Part shown: one piece after another, positions 18,420-27,074 of the stretch
Numbering within the stretch: the stretch's first letter is position 1
Layout: each line of letters starts with the position of its first letter
Assembly (NCBI GenBank): GCA_964503085.1
Contig: CAZCYQ010000002.1
Span: 1-64,000, forward strand
Direction of reading: 5' to 3'
DNA from: Bin80 sp964503085
GTDB taxonomy: Bacteria > Bacteroidota > Rhodothermia > Rhodothermales > Bin80
DNA length: 64,000 nucleotides
Program-made: the position numbers and the translations under genes
The notes under the pieces: model-generated
Told to the model about the DNA's origin: nothing
The model's input: the letters and a program-made list of their open reading frames with translations, nothing else
Databases searched by the model: none

Positions 18420-19897
18420 TGACATTCGTGAGCTGGGAAGGCGTCCTTGCGCTGATTGCCGGCGCGCTTTATGGTGCAATCTTCGGAGCAGTACCCGGAT
18501 TGACTGCTACGCTCGCTGTTGCGCTTTTTATCCCTATAGCATTCTTTCTTGACGCCAAAATCGCACTTCCGGCGATAATCGCTATTTCTTCGGTGGCCAT
18601 ATATGCTGGCGATGTTGGTTCAGCAATTGCACGGATTCCGGGAACACCGGCCAGCGCAGCTTACGCCGACGAACTTCATAACCTTAGCAGATCACGAGGT
18701 GCTCTGTATGGACTTGGGATTAGTGCGCTGGGATCGTCAGTCGGTGGTATACTCGGCACGCTGGTTCTTGCCGGTGGTGCCTTGGCACTGGCTACTTTGG
18801 CCGCGATGTTTTCGTCATTTGAGTACTTCTGGATTGCTGTATTGGGCCTGACTGCCGGCATTTTTGCTTCGGGGCGATACCTGCTAAAGGGGTTCGGCAG
18901 TCTCTTGATTGGACTTCTGCTCTCAACCGTTGGAGTTGATCCGACGCTGGGTTACCCCAGATTTCATTTTGGAAACCCAGCTTTTCTCGGCGGACTGGAC
19001 TACATCGCCGTAATGATCGGGTTGTTCGGTTTCTCCGAAGTATTGTACCACATGGGTGCCGGTACGAATTCTGCCCGTGCGGCAGATGCTTCAATCCGTC
19101 GCGAAGCACTCAGTAATTTTTACGCAGGCCCGCTGAAATTAATTCGCAAGGCCCGCAAACTCGTAGTACGATCCTCATTACTTGGAATTTTTGTAGGATT
19201 CCTGCCCGGCGCAGGCGCAGATATTGGTGCCTGGGTTGCTTGCAGTCTTGAAAAACTGACTGCAAAACGGCAGAAAAATGAGGAACGGGTCGTTCTGGCT
19301 GGCGTGAGCAGCAACAATGCCGCGGTCGCAAGTGCCTGGATTCCTGCACTTTCACTGGGGCTGCCGGGAGACACGGTCACTGCTATGGTTCTGGGCGTAT
19401 TCATGATGAAGGGAGTGACACCCGGCCCACTCTTGTTTCAGGAGCAGATGCCCTTGATATGGATACTCTTTGGCACCTTCCTGATTGCAAATATCTTATT
19501 GTTGCCCACCGTGGGGCTCCTAACAGCCCGCATAGCAGGCACAGCTCTGCGCCTGCCGTTTAACCTGCTTTTGCCCATAATTGCGGCAGCATGTGTTACA
19601 GGCGCCTACGCGATAAACAACAACCCTCTGGATGTGGGTGTTATGGTATTGATGGGAGTGGTCGCCCTAATGCTGCGCAGGGGTGGGTTTCCACTCGCAC
19701 AAGTGGTCTTGGGAATGGTATTGGGGCCAATCCTCGAGCAGCATTTCATGGTAAGTGCCATCAAATCCAACTGGAACGCATTCAGCTTCTTTGAGCGCCC
19801 CATTGCGCTCATCTTGATGGGGGCCTGCGTTGCGACCGTGATCCTCGGCATCATTGCGTACAAACGACGACTCACCGGCAGCCACGAAGGTGGTTGA
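18419..19897 (+). CDS. tctA: TctA large membrane subunit
   Basis: 492 residues from the ATG at 18419, which overlaps the tctB stop; longer in-frame starts lie inside tctB and lack the family N-terminus. It is an inner-membrane permease with about 10-12 TM segments. The family motif AVPGLTATLAVAL is near residue 23, RIPGTPASAA near 65 and GVTPGPLLF near 335, and GFLPGAGADIGAWV resembles the conserved mid-protein loop. It imports the substrate caught by TctC. Together 16991-19897 is a complete TTT system, unusual for a Bacteroidota-like genome, and transfer from elsewhere is possible. Confidence 0.93.
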   Translation: MTFVSWEGVLALIAGALYGAIFGAVPGLTATLAVALFIPIAFFLDAKIALPAIIAISSVAIYAGDVGSAIARIPGTPASAAYADELHNLSRSRGALYGLGISALGSSVGGILGTLVLAGGALALATLAAMFSSFEYFWIAVLGLTAGIFASGRYLLKGFGSLLIGLLLSTVGVDPTLGYPRFHFGNPAFLGGLDYIAVMIGLFGFSEVLYHMGAGTNSARAADASIRREALSNFYAGPLKLIRKARKLVVRSSLLGIFVGFLPGAGADIGAWVACSLEKLTAKRQKNEERVVLAGVSSNNAAVASAWIPALSLGLPGDTVTAMVLGVFMMKGVTPGPLLFQEQMPLIWILFGTFLIANILLLPTVGLLTARIAGTALRLPFNLLLPIIAAACVTGAYAINNNPLDVGVMVLMGVVALMLRRGGFPLAQVVLGMVLGPILEQHFMVSAIKSNWNAFSFFERPIALILMGACVATVILGIIAYKRRLTGSHEGG

Positions 19898-20163
19898 CCT
19901 GAATTGTGAACTTTGCTTACCTTGGAGAATGTACTTAATACTTAGCCAAGATGATGATGCAAATCGTTATTTCATCACGCGCCCAAACTGCAACAACTCT
20001 GGAATACTCTCTACACGACCGGGGAATAATCCCCAGACCACATGTACCATGTATTTGTGTGTATCTGCACGAACAGATTTTTCTGTAAAACTTCGCAGAA
20101 CAGCTTCTAAACCACGCACCTCTTAGTGTCCAACACCTAAAGTCTCAATCTTCTTAGTTACAC

Positions 20164-20778
20164 ATGTCAGTATCAATCTCTTGGAACAGAACAGAAAGTA
20201 CTCTTGTCGGAAGCGTTAGGGGAAGAATTGACACCAACAGTGCTTCTCACTTTGAAGATCTGATCAAGATTCGGGCTACACCTGATGAACCGAGCCTAAT
20301 CTTGGATTTTACTGAAGTCTCCTTTATCTCCAGTGCAGGATTACACGTACTTCTCCTTCTAGCGCACGAGTACGGACAATCAGGTAGAACATTTGGCTTA
20401 TGTGAACTCCCAGAACTAATACATGAATTGATGGAGATTAGTGGGATCGTCAGGATTGTACGCATCTTTGAATCCTACGAGGCCGCAACCGGCAGACCAA
20501 GTCAATCGCCTGGGGACAAAGATGGAGTGGGCTTCAGTGAATCTTTCAACCTAGAACTTATTCGAGACAAATTCAGTGATATCGCTGGGTACACTATCCA
20601 GAAACATGAACATGTTACTGGAACATCAATTCCCTTAGAAAAACTTGAACAGGCACACGCTGAAATAATAGCCGGACTACGGGACGTTGATGCAGATATG
20701 CGGAAGGCGCTGCGAAGCTATCATATGAGGCTGTTTCACATAGCTGAAGCTAGACTCAATAAAGTGCTTGACGAGTGA
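20164..20778 (+). CDS. STAS-domain (anti-sigma factor antagonist-like) protein with a C-terminal extension
   Basis: 204 residues. Residues 1-112 are a STAS domain of the SpoIIAA/RsbV type (DFTEVSFISSAGLHVLL), with Ser56/Ser57 at the position phosphorylated in anti-anti-sigma factors. A further 90 or so residues form a helical, charged extension of unrecognised type (LEKLEQAHAEIIAGL, DADMRKALRSY). Family members bind and release anti-sigma kinases in partner-switching, but no kinase or phosphatase gene is close by. It stands alone; the preceding 266 bases contain a GGGGA/TCCCC hairpin (20021-20034) and no gene. The region looks more AT-rich than the Tct genes. Confidence 0.85.
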   Translation: MSVSISWNRTESTLVGSVRGRIDTNSASHFEDLIKIRATPDEPSLILDFTEVSFISSAGLHVLLLLAHEYGQSGRTFGLCELPELIHELMEISGIVRIVRIFESYEAATGRPSQSPGDKDGVGFSESFNLELIRDKFSDIAGYTIQKHEHVTGTSIPLEKLEQAHAEIIAGLRDVDADMRKALRSYHMRLFHIAEARLNKVLDE

Positions 20779-20973
20779 GTCCGCCGTGGCGAGTGCTTGG
20801 GTGAGATTCGCTGAATTCTATCCTTCGATTCGCATCCTGCAAAAAGCCGGGTTCTACATCTCAATCTGGTACGAACTGTGGTAGGCCACACCGCGAATAT
20901 CCCGACTCAATCAGACCGGACGGTGCCCTTCAAACCTGCCTCGATAGATACCTGATCCTGCAATCCAATACAC

Positions 20974-21591
20974 TCACTCCGTCACAGGACGCGAATCCTG
21001 GATAGGTGAACTTAACACGTCAGGATTAACGGTTTCCTCCGAAGGCTGGTCAGCAGTTACTCCGGCTAGAAATTTTTTCTGGAAAACCAGGATTCCTATT
21101 ACTCCGCCTACAATTCCAATATCCGCCACATTGAAGATGGGGAAAAGTGCCAAATACACATCCCCGATCAAGGGCACACCAGAAGGTAATTGACCATACC
21201 AGATATCAAAATGAATGAAATCAACAACCCGCCCCTGAAAAAAGGGCGCGTAGTTAAACACCATGCCGTAGAAAAGGCGGTCAATGATATTACCCAAAGC
21301 CCCGCCGAGTATGCATGCCAGACTGACTGTGTACGGTAGATAACCAGTCCGTACGCGGAACATATAGACCGTTATCATCGCGGCGGCCAAGAGTGAAAAA
21401 ACTGTAATCAGTCCCGCCGGGCCGAATGTAATCCCGAAAGCCATCCCAGGATTTTCGGTGTACGTAAACTTGAGCCAGTCACCCAAAAGATTGATCGCCC
21501 CAAGGTGACCAATATCCATTTTGAGTCGCACTACCAGCTTTGTCGCCTGATCCAGCACCATTACTCCGGCGACAATCCAAAACAATCGCAT
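20974..21591 (-). CDS. lspA: Prolipoprotein signal peptidase (signal peptidase II)
   Basis: 205 residues from the ATG at 21591. A longer in-frame start would overlap the DksA-like gene and has no family match. Inner-membrane aspartyl protease that cleaves the signal peptide of lipidated prolipoproteins, of which this window encodes many. Four TM segments are seen. Catalytic Asp residues are D104 in GNIIDR and D157 in FNVAD; YTENPGMAFG is the conserved Asn motif. The start is 8 bases after the dksA/traR-like stop, and the same unit contains ileS, matching the common ileS-dksA-lspA order. Confidence 0.96.
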   Translation of the reverse strand: MRLFWIVAGVMVLDQATKLVVRLKMDIGHLGAINLLGDWLKFTYTENPGMAFGITFGPAGLITVFSLLAAAMITVYMFRVRTGYLPYTVSLACILGGALGNIIDRLFYGMVFNYAPFFQGRVVDFIHFDIWYGQLPSGVPLIGDVYLALFPIFNVADIGIVGGVIGILVFQKKFLAGVTADQPSEETVNPDVLSSPIQDSRPVTE

Positions 21592-21599
21592 GCGACAGA

Positions 21600-22028
21600 C
21601 TAGCGATTTTGCTTTAGCTTGGCCTCGATAGAGATCTCCGTATGGGGAACCGCCTCTAGTCGCTCTTTCGATATGGGTTTGCCCGTCACCCTGCATACCC
21701 CGTATGTTCGATTCTCAATACGTTCAAGGGCACGGTCTAGGTAACCAATGTACTTTTGCTGACGAGCCAGCATCAGGTACAACTTTTCGCGCTCCATTGC
21801 ATCAGTTCCGGCATCCGCCATATGAAAACTATAGGCTGAGTCACTTTCCGACTGCTCGCGCGAGTCTTTGATCTGGGCTTGCATTCGTTTGACCTCCTCA
21901 ATCGCGTTTCCACGCTTTGCTAGGAGTAACGCACGGAAATGGGCCAGCAATTTGTCGTCAAATGGTGTCTCTGGGCGGCTACCTTCTTCGGTCTCCGATG
22001 CTGATTGAGCTGCTTTCTGAACATTCAT
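21600..22028 (-). CDS. DksA/TraR-family regulator with a degenerate zinc finger
   Basis: 142 residues. An N-terminal coiled coil (LLAHFRALLLAKRGNAIEEV) is followed by an acidic tip region (MADAGTDAMEREK) and the C-terminal finger fold (YGVCRVTGKPISKERLEAVP). Only one of the four Cys ligands remains, so it probably does not bind zinc; this is usual for Bacteroidota members. The family binds in the RNA polymerase secondary channel and tunes rRNA and stress promoters with ppGpp. It lies between ileS (33-base gap) and lspA (8-base gap). Confidence 0.9.
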   Translation of the reverse strand: MNVQKAAQSASETEEGSRPETPFDDKLLAHFRALLLAKRGNAIEEVKRMQAQIKDSREQSESDSAYSFHMADAGTDAMEREKLYLMLARQQKYIGYLDRALERIENRTYGVCRVTGKPISKERLEAVPHTEISIEAKLKQNR

Positions 22029-22061
22029 GGTAAAAACACTCTGCTTTTATGCGGGATCTCC

Positions 22062-25000
22062 TCACATCAGACGACTCACGCCGATGGTGAATGACTCCTC
22101 ACCAATGCTGAACCGTTCTACACGCTCTCCTGTGGGAGAATTCGCGGGCTTCAACGAAACCGCCAGTGTTTCGTTTCTTACATGCTCAGCATATCGCTCT
22201 ATCGCCCTAGACAGAATGTCTGTTGCATTGTACTCAATATGAATTCGGTCTGTAACATTAAATTCAGCGGCCTTTCTGAGGTTCTGGAGCCTGTTGATAG
22301 TCTCACGCGCCAACCCCTCAAACACCAGCTCCTCAGTAAGCACGGTATCCATCGCAACCGTATATCCCCCCTCCTGACCCACTAGCCAACCTTTGATTCC
22401 CTCGGTCACGATCTCGATATCCCCCGACTCTAAGTCCAGTTGGAATCCATCTCCGGTGATCGTTAATAATTCGCCCGCAGCATATTTCTCGATCTCCTTC
22501 GCCTCCAAAGCTGAAATTGCTTTTTTTACTTTAGGCATATGACGTCCAGCTCTGCGGCCCAACTGGCGAAAGTTCGGACGCGCCTTGCGCCGCACAATGT
22601 TACTGGAGGCATCAACATATTCTATGGTTCTTGCATTCACCTCGTCCAGAATTATTGGGGCAACCGGAGCAACCATATCTTCCGCACATTTGTTGTCCAC
22701 GACCACCAATACACGACCTATCGGTTGACGAATATTCAGCTTTGCCTGGTTGCGCAGTCCCAGCACAATTGACGAAATGACCTGAGCCAGCTTCATCCGC
22801 ATCTCCAATGAAGCATCTACCAGGGTCTCATCCTTTTCAGGAAATATTGCTAGATGAACCGACTCAGCTGCCTCTTCGGTATTTATGATAAGCCGCTGAT
22901 ACAGCCATTCACTGTAATGCGGAGCAATCGGAGCCATGAGACGTGCGAGCGTCTCAAGGCAGGTATGCACCGTATGATATGCCGCCCATTTGTCGACATC
23001 TGATTCGGAAGCGGATTTAGCTTTAGCACTCCAGAATCTTCTTCTAGACCTGCGGATATACCAATTGGACAGATCCACTAAAAAGTCCTCAACCGCGCGC
23101 GCTGCCCTCGTGGGATGATAATCTGCCAGCGCTCTGTCCACAAATCCGGCTATAGACTGTAGCCGGCTCAATATCCACCGGTCCAATTCCGGACGTTCAG
23201 CTATCGGAGGAGCTGCTTCTGAACTCGTAAAACCATCAATATTGGCGTAAGTGGCAAAAAAACTGTAGACATTGGTCAGAGTGCCGAACAGTTTCCGCTC
23301 CACCTCCTTAACCCCGGAGAGACTGAACTTGAGATCCTCCCAAGGCGGTGAATTACTCATCATGTACCATCTTACCCGGTCCGCCCCGTACTCTTTTATC
23401 ACTTCAAAAGGATTCAATGCATTGCCTCGGGTCTTGGCCATCTTCTCACCATTGGCATCCAACAGTAATCCATTGACAACACAATTGCGGAATGAAACAT
23501 TATCCATAACCAGGGCAGCTATCGCATGCAGTGTATAGAACCAGCCTCGCGTCTGGTCTACCCCCTCAGCAATAAAATCCGCCGGAAAACTTCTCTCAAA
23601 CGCCGTTTTGTTTTCGAACGGGTAATGCCACTGGGCGAATGGCATGGCCCCTGAATCAAACCATACATCAATCGTCTCCGGCACCCGACGCATCGTCCCC
23701 CCGTCCGAACCGATCCATGTAAGCTCATCTACAAACGGTCGATGCAGATCAATATCCTCATCTTTGGCCGGTAATTGATCCCCACACCGTTCACGTAACT
23801 CCTCAATAGAACCGATCACCTCGATGATTTCTGGATCACGGTCAGATACCCAAACAGGAAGCGGAGTACCCCAAAATCGCTGACGGCTGAGTGCCCAGTC
23901 TACATTGTTGGACAACCACTCTCCGAACCGCCCCTGTCCAATTGACCTGGGTTGCCAGCCAATGGTCTCATTTAGTTCCACCAACCGGTCACGAATTGCC
24001 GTTGTGCGGATGAACCAACTTTCCACTGGGTAACTCATAAGCGGAGTGCCCTTGCGCCAATCATGTGGATAGTTATGCACATAACTGTCGTGACGGTGCA
24101 GGAGCCCGCGCCGTCGCAGATCCCGGATGATTTGTATATCGGCCTCCTTGAACCAACGCCCCCCTACGAGAGGTATTTCTGGAAGAAACTGTCCCCGTAG
24201 ATCAATTGGATTCAATACTGGAAATCCATGAAGTTTTCCGACTGCGTAGTCGTCTGCACCAAAAGCAGGAGCTATATGTACGATTCCCGTGCCATCTTCC
24301 GTTGACACAAAATCGGCCACTACTACCCGCCATGCATCATGGCCTTGGTCTTTGAAGAAACTGAAGAGCGGCTCGTATCGCTCCCCCACAAGATCATCCC
24401 CGCTCAACGTGCCGGTTATCTCATAATCTTCACGCAGCATCTCCAGTCGAGCCCGAGCCAGAATCAACTCTGATTCGGGAAGGGAGGTGCAACGAACCGA
24501 TACATACTCAATGTCCGACCCCACTGCCAAAGCTGTATTAGAAATGAGCGTCCAGGGGGTTGTTGTCCAGGCAAGCAAATACGTATCCGGCCGATCAAGT
24601 GATCTGAATCGGACGGTCACGCTGGGATCTTGAACCTCTTTGTAGCCCAGGCTCACCTCATGTGAACTCAAAATCGTGCCAGATCCCGGACTGTACCAAT
24701 GAATCTTATGTCCCTTGTATAGGAGCCCCTTCTCGTAAATTTTCTTGATCAACCACCATTCGGTTTCAATATACTTTGTCTCGAACGTCACGTAGGGATT
24801 ATCCAGGTCAACCCAATAACCCATTTGACGCGTCAATTCGTCCCACTCCTCTTTATAGATCAGCACACTCTCACGGCACTTCTGATTGAACTTTGCCAAT
24901 CCATAGCGCAGAATATCTTCGCGCCCATCAAGATTTAGCGCTTTCTCAACTTCAATTTCAACAGGTAATCCATGCGTGTCCCAACCCGCCTTACGCTCGA

Positions 25001-25238
25001 CGAGGCATCCTTTCATTGTATGGTACCTGCAGAACACATCCTTGATGGTCCGGGCCATCACATGATGTATGCCCGGGTGTCCATTTGCAGTGGGCGGTCC
25101 TTCATAAAACGTATATGTCGGTGCTCCCGTGCGCGCCTGGATACTTTTCTCGAAGATACGCGCAGACTCCCACCAATCACGGATCTGCTGCTCAATAAGC
25201 TGGGCGTCGATACGCCGAATTTCCCCAAAACGCTGCAT
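22062..25238 (-). CDS. ileS: Isoleucyl-tRNA synthetase
   Basis: 1058 residues from the ATG at 25238; an upstream TTG adds seven residues and is less likely. Class I synthetase. The HIGH equivalent is HPGIHH at about residue 54, after FYEGPPTANG. The editing domain follows (LLAWTTTPWTL), then DVWFDSGAMPF. The KMSKS loop reads KMAKT, retaining both lysines but with two changed positions. The anticodon-binding part has WYIRRSRRRFW, typical of the eukaryote-like IleRS2 branch. It carries a C-terminal extension without the bacterial Cys4 zinc ribbon. It heads a unit with dksA/traR-like and lspA, and a hairpin-rich leader lies upstream. Confidence 0.97.
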   Translation of the reverse strand: MQRFGEIRRIDAQLIEQQIRDWWESARIFEKSIQARTGAPTYTFYEGPPTANGHPGIHHVMARTIKDVFCRYHTMKGCLVERKAGWDTHGLPVEIEVEKALNLDGREDILRYGLAKFNQKCRESVLIYKEEWDELTRQMGYWVDLDNPYVTFETKYIETEWWLIKKIYEKGLLYKGHKIHWYSPGSGTILSSHEVSLGYKEVQDPSVTVRFRSLDRPDTYLLAWTTTPWTLISNTALAVGSDIEYVSVRCTSLPESELILARARLEMLREDYEITGTLSGDDLVGERYEPLFSFFKDQGHDAWRVVVADFVSTEDGTGIVHIAPAFGADDYAVGKLHGFPVLNPIDLRGQFLPEIPLVGGRWFKEADIQIIRDLRRRGLLHRHDSYVHNYPHDWRKGTPLMSYPVESWFIRTTAIRDRLVELNETIGWQPRSIGQGRFGEWLSNNVDWALSRQRFWGTPLPVWVSDRDPEIIEVIGSIEELRERCGDQLPAKDEDIDLHRPFVDELTWIGSDGGTMRRVPETIDVWFDSGAMPFAQWHYPFENKTAFERSFPADFIAEGVDQTRGWFYTLHAIAALVMDNVSFRNCVVNGLLLDANGEKMAKTRGNALNPFEVIKEYGADRVRWYMMSNSPPWEDLKFSLSGVKEVERKLFGTLTNVYSFFATYANIDGFTSSEAAPPIAERPELDRWILSRLQSIAGFVDRALADYHPTRAARAVEDFLVDLSNWYIRRSRRRFWSAKAKSASESDVDKWAAYHTVHTCLETLARLMAPIAPHYSEWLYQRLIINTEEAAESVHLAIFPEKDETLVDASLEMRMKLAQVISSIVLGLRNQAKLNIRQPIGRVLVVVDNKCAEDMVAPVAPIILDEVNARTIEYVDASSNIVRRKARPNFRQLGRRAGRHMPKVKKAISALEAKEIEKYAAGELLTITGDGFQLDLESGDIEIVTEGIKGWLVGQEGGYTVAMDTVLTEELVFEGLARETINRLQNLRKAAEFNVTDRIHIEYNATDILSRAIERYAEHVRNETLAVSLKPANSPTGERVERFSIGEESFTIGVSRLM

Positions 25239-25310
25239 GCCCTTAGAGCTTGAAAGCAAGCACGCTGAACGAATCTTTGACGTTCTTGTTCGACTGGCGG
25301 ACTGCGTACT

Positions 25311-25349
25311 TGTCCTGTTCTGGACAGCCCGTTTGTGAGATGCCTGTCC
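25311..25349 (-). promoter_or_regulatory. Mutually exclusive hairpins in the ileS leader
   Basis: Three short segments can pair in two ways. TGTCC (25311-25315) pairs with GGACA (25322-25326), or GGACAG (25322-25327) pairs with CTGTCC (25344-25349). Both would lie in the ileS 5' leader, 70-110 bases before its ATG. No T-run terminator and no T-box core are seen, so a regulatory role is a guess. Confidence 0.3.
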
Positions 25350-25502
25350 TAGAAATCACCGCCTCTGGAGGATTGCGCCAACGATTTACTCTATCTGCAC
25401 TTGCTTGATTTATTACAGCAAAGGAGCAATCTCGCTACGAACCTCCCACGGAATCTGAGAATGCGAGTAGTGCATATCTAAGATTGGGTTTGTCCTTTTT
25501 AT

Positions 25503-26363
25503 TTATCGTAACTGCTCTTCACCGAAGGACGCAACTATATCCGACATGATTGTTGTGAGCTTTGGCTCCGCAATACCCGCAGCTTCCAAAACTTCTTCAA
25601 GTGTAACAGGCTGAAGCGTATCCGGGAAACATTCATCGGTAATGATACCAATAGCCATCACGCGTAAATCCATATGTCTTGCAACAGTCACTTCCGGCGT
25701 TGTAGACATTCCTACTACATCCGCACCTATCGCACGCAGAAATCTGTATTCCGCCTTTGTTTCCAGGTTGGGACCCAATACAGATACATATACCCCCTCA
25801 TGAAGCTTGATTGCGTGCTCATTTGCAATCTGCTTCGCACGAGCTCGCAACGCTACATCATACGGTTCACTCATGTCCGGGAATCGCGGTCCCCATGCAT
25901 CCACATTTGGTCCAACGAGCGGATTGACTCCTTGTAAATTGATATGATCCGAGAGTAACATCAACTCGCCTCGGCGATATGCTGGATTCATACCACCACA
26001 TGCGGTGGTTATAAGCAGGCATTCAATACCTAAGCCAGCCACCACACGGATGGGAAAAGTGACCTCTCTGGCACTGTACCCTTCATATACATGCATCCGT
26101 CCCTGCATACAAACAACTGGAACCCCCTCCAGCGTGCCTATAAGAAGACGACCTTGATGGGACTCGACCGTTGAAACCGGAAAATGCGGAAGCGAATCAT
26201 ACGGTATGGTATGCTGAACGTCAATTCTCTCGGCTAATTTGCCCAGACCAGTACCCAGTATCAAGCCAATCTTGGGCTTAAAGTCCGTAACTGCATGCAC
26301 AGCAGCTATCGCGGCATCCACCCGAGCTACCTGTGTTTCAGAATCTGGAATGTTTGTCTCCAT
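25503..26363 (-). CDS. punA: Purine-nucleoside phosphorylase (class I, trimeric type)
   Basis: 286 residues. Cytoplasmic salvage enzyme converting purine nucleoside plus phosphate to free base and (deoxy)ribose-1-phosphate. Phosphate-site and base-site motifs are clear: LGTGLGKLAERI, VESHQGRLL, MQGRMHVYEGYS, TTACGGMN, and GPNLETKAEYRF with the base-binding Glu. The position usually Asn in mammalian-type PNP (ITN) is Asp here (IITDEC), which can affect 6-oxo versus 6-amino purine choice. It lies 24 bases after yggS on the same strand, and a 264-base gap separates it from ileS. Confidence 0.95.
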   Translation of the reverse strand: METNIPDSETQVARVDAAIAAVHAVTDFKPKIGLILGTGLGKLAERIDVQHTIPYDSLPHFPVSTVESHQGRLLIGTLEGVPVVCMQGRMHVYEGYSAREVTFPIRVVAGLGIECLLITTACGGMNPAYRRGELMLLSDHINLQGVNPLVGPNVDAWGPRFPDMSEPYDVALRARAKQIANEHAIKLHEGVYVSVLGPNLETKAEYRFLRAIGADVVGMSTTPEVTVARHMDLRVMAIGIITDECFPDTLQPVTLEEVLEAAGIAEPKLTTIMSDIVASFGEEQLR

Positions 26364-26387
26364 CTAATCCATTGAATTATACACCAA

Positions 26388-27053
26388 CTATCGCCGGGGT
26401 CCGAACAGCGCAGAACCAATCCGTACATGTGTAGCCCCTTCCTCTATTGCAACTTCATAATCCCCGCTCATACCCATCGACAGGTGCTGACAGCCTAAAT
26501 GTACATATCTGGACTGTATACTCCGCAGCAGACGAAATTCGTCGCGTACTTTGCGGACATCCGGGGAAGCCAAGGTCATCAATCCAGTCAGTCGCAAATA
26601 TTCGAGATCGTTCAGCTGTGCCACTAATTCATCGACCAACGGCGGGCGCAGACCAAATTTGGAATCCTCTCCGGACACATTTACCTGGACGAAACAGGGC
26701 AGTACACGTGCAGCCTGCTCTGCGTGACGGTTTAGTGCCCTGGCTAGGCGTAAACTGTCCAATGCGTGAAACTCCCGTGCGTGTGCCACAACCTGACGTG
26801 CCTTATTGCGCTGCAGATGCCCAATCATATACCAGTTTACTTTTGGAAAAAGCGGTGCCTTGGCTACTAGTTCCTGTACCTTATTTTCACCAAAATCCAT
26901 CAACCCAACCTCCAATGCAGCTTCTACAATTTCCGGGGGCCAAGTTTTGGTAACAGCAATGAGCGTTATCTCTCGAACATCACGCCCAGCGCGATGGCAG
27001 GCCTTGGTAATGCGTTCTTGAACCTGACTATACCTTTCTGATATCTGGTGCAT
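26388..27053 (-). CDS. yggS: YggS-family pyridoxal-phosphate homeostasis protein
   Basis: 221 residues, normal for the family. A single-domain alanine-racemase-fold protein that binds PLP on the Lys of LIAVTKTWP (about residue 36). Other signatures are FGENKVQEL, WYMIGHLQRNK and MGMSGDYEVAIEEG. It buffers and delivers PLP and affects amino-acid and keto-acid pools. It is upstream of punA on the same strand, in a likely two-gene unit. Confidence 0.95.
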   Translation of the reverse strand: MHQISERYSQVQERITKACHRAGRDVREITLIAVTKTWPPEIVEAALEVGLMDFGENKVQELVAKAPLFPKVNWYMIGHLQRNKARQVVAHAREFHALDSLRLARALNRHAEQAARVLPCFVQVNVSGEDSKFGLRPPLVDELVAQLNDLEYLRLTGLMTLASPDVRKVRDEFRLLRSIQSRYVHLGCQHLSMGMSGDYEVAIEEGATHVRIGSALFGPRR

Positions 27054-27074
27054 CGTGCCACGCTAGACTGCCAA

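Noticed and set aside
25260..25502. T-box riboswitch upstream of ileS.
   Set aside because: No T-box core sequence or terminator/antiterminator with a T-run is visible, and the phylum does not normally use T-boxes.
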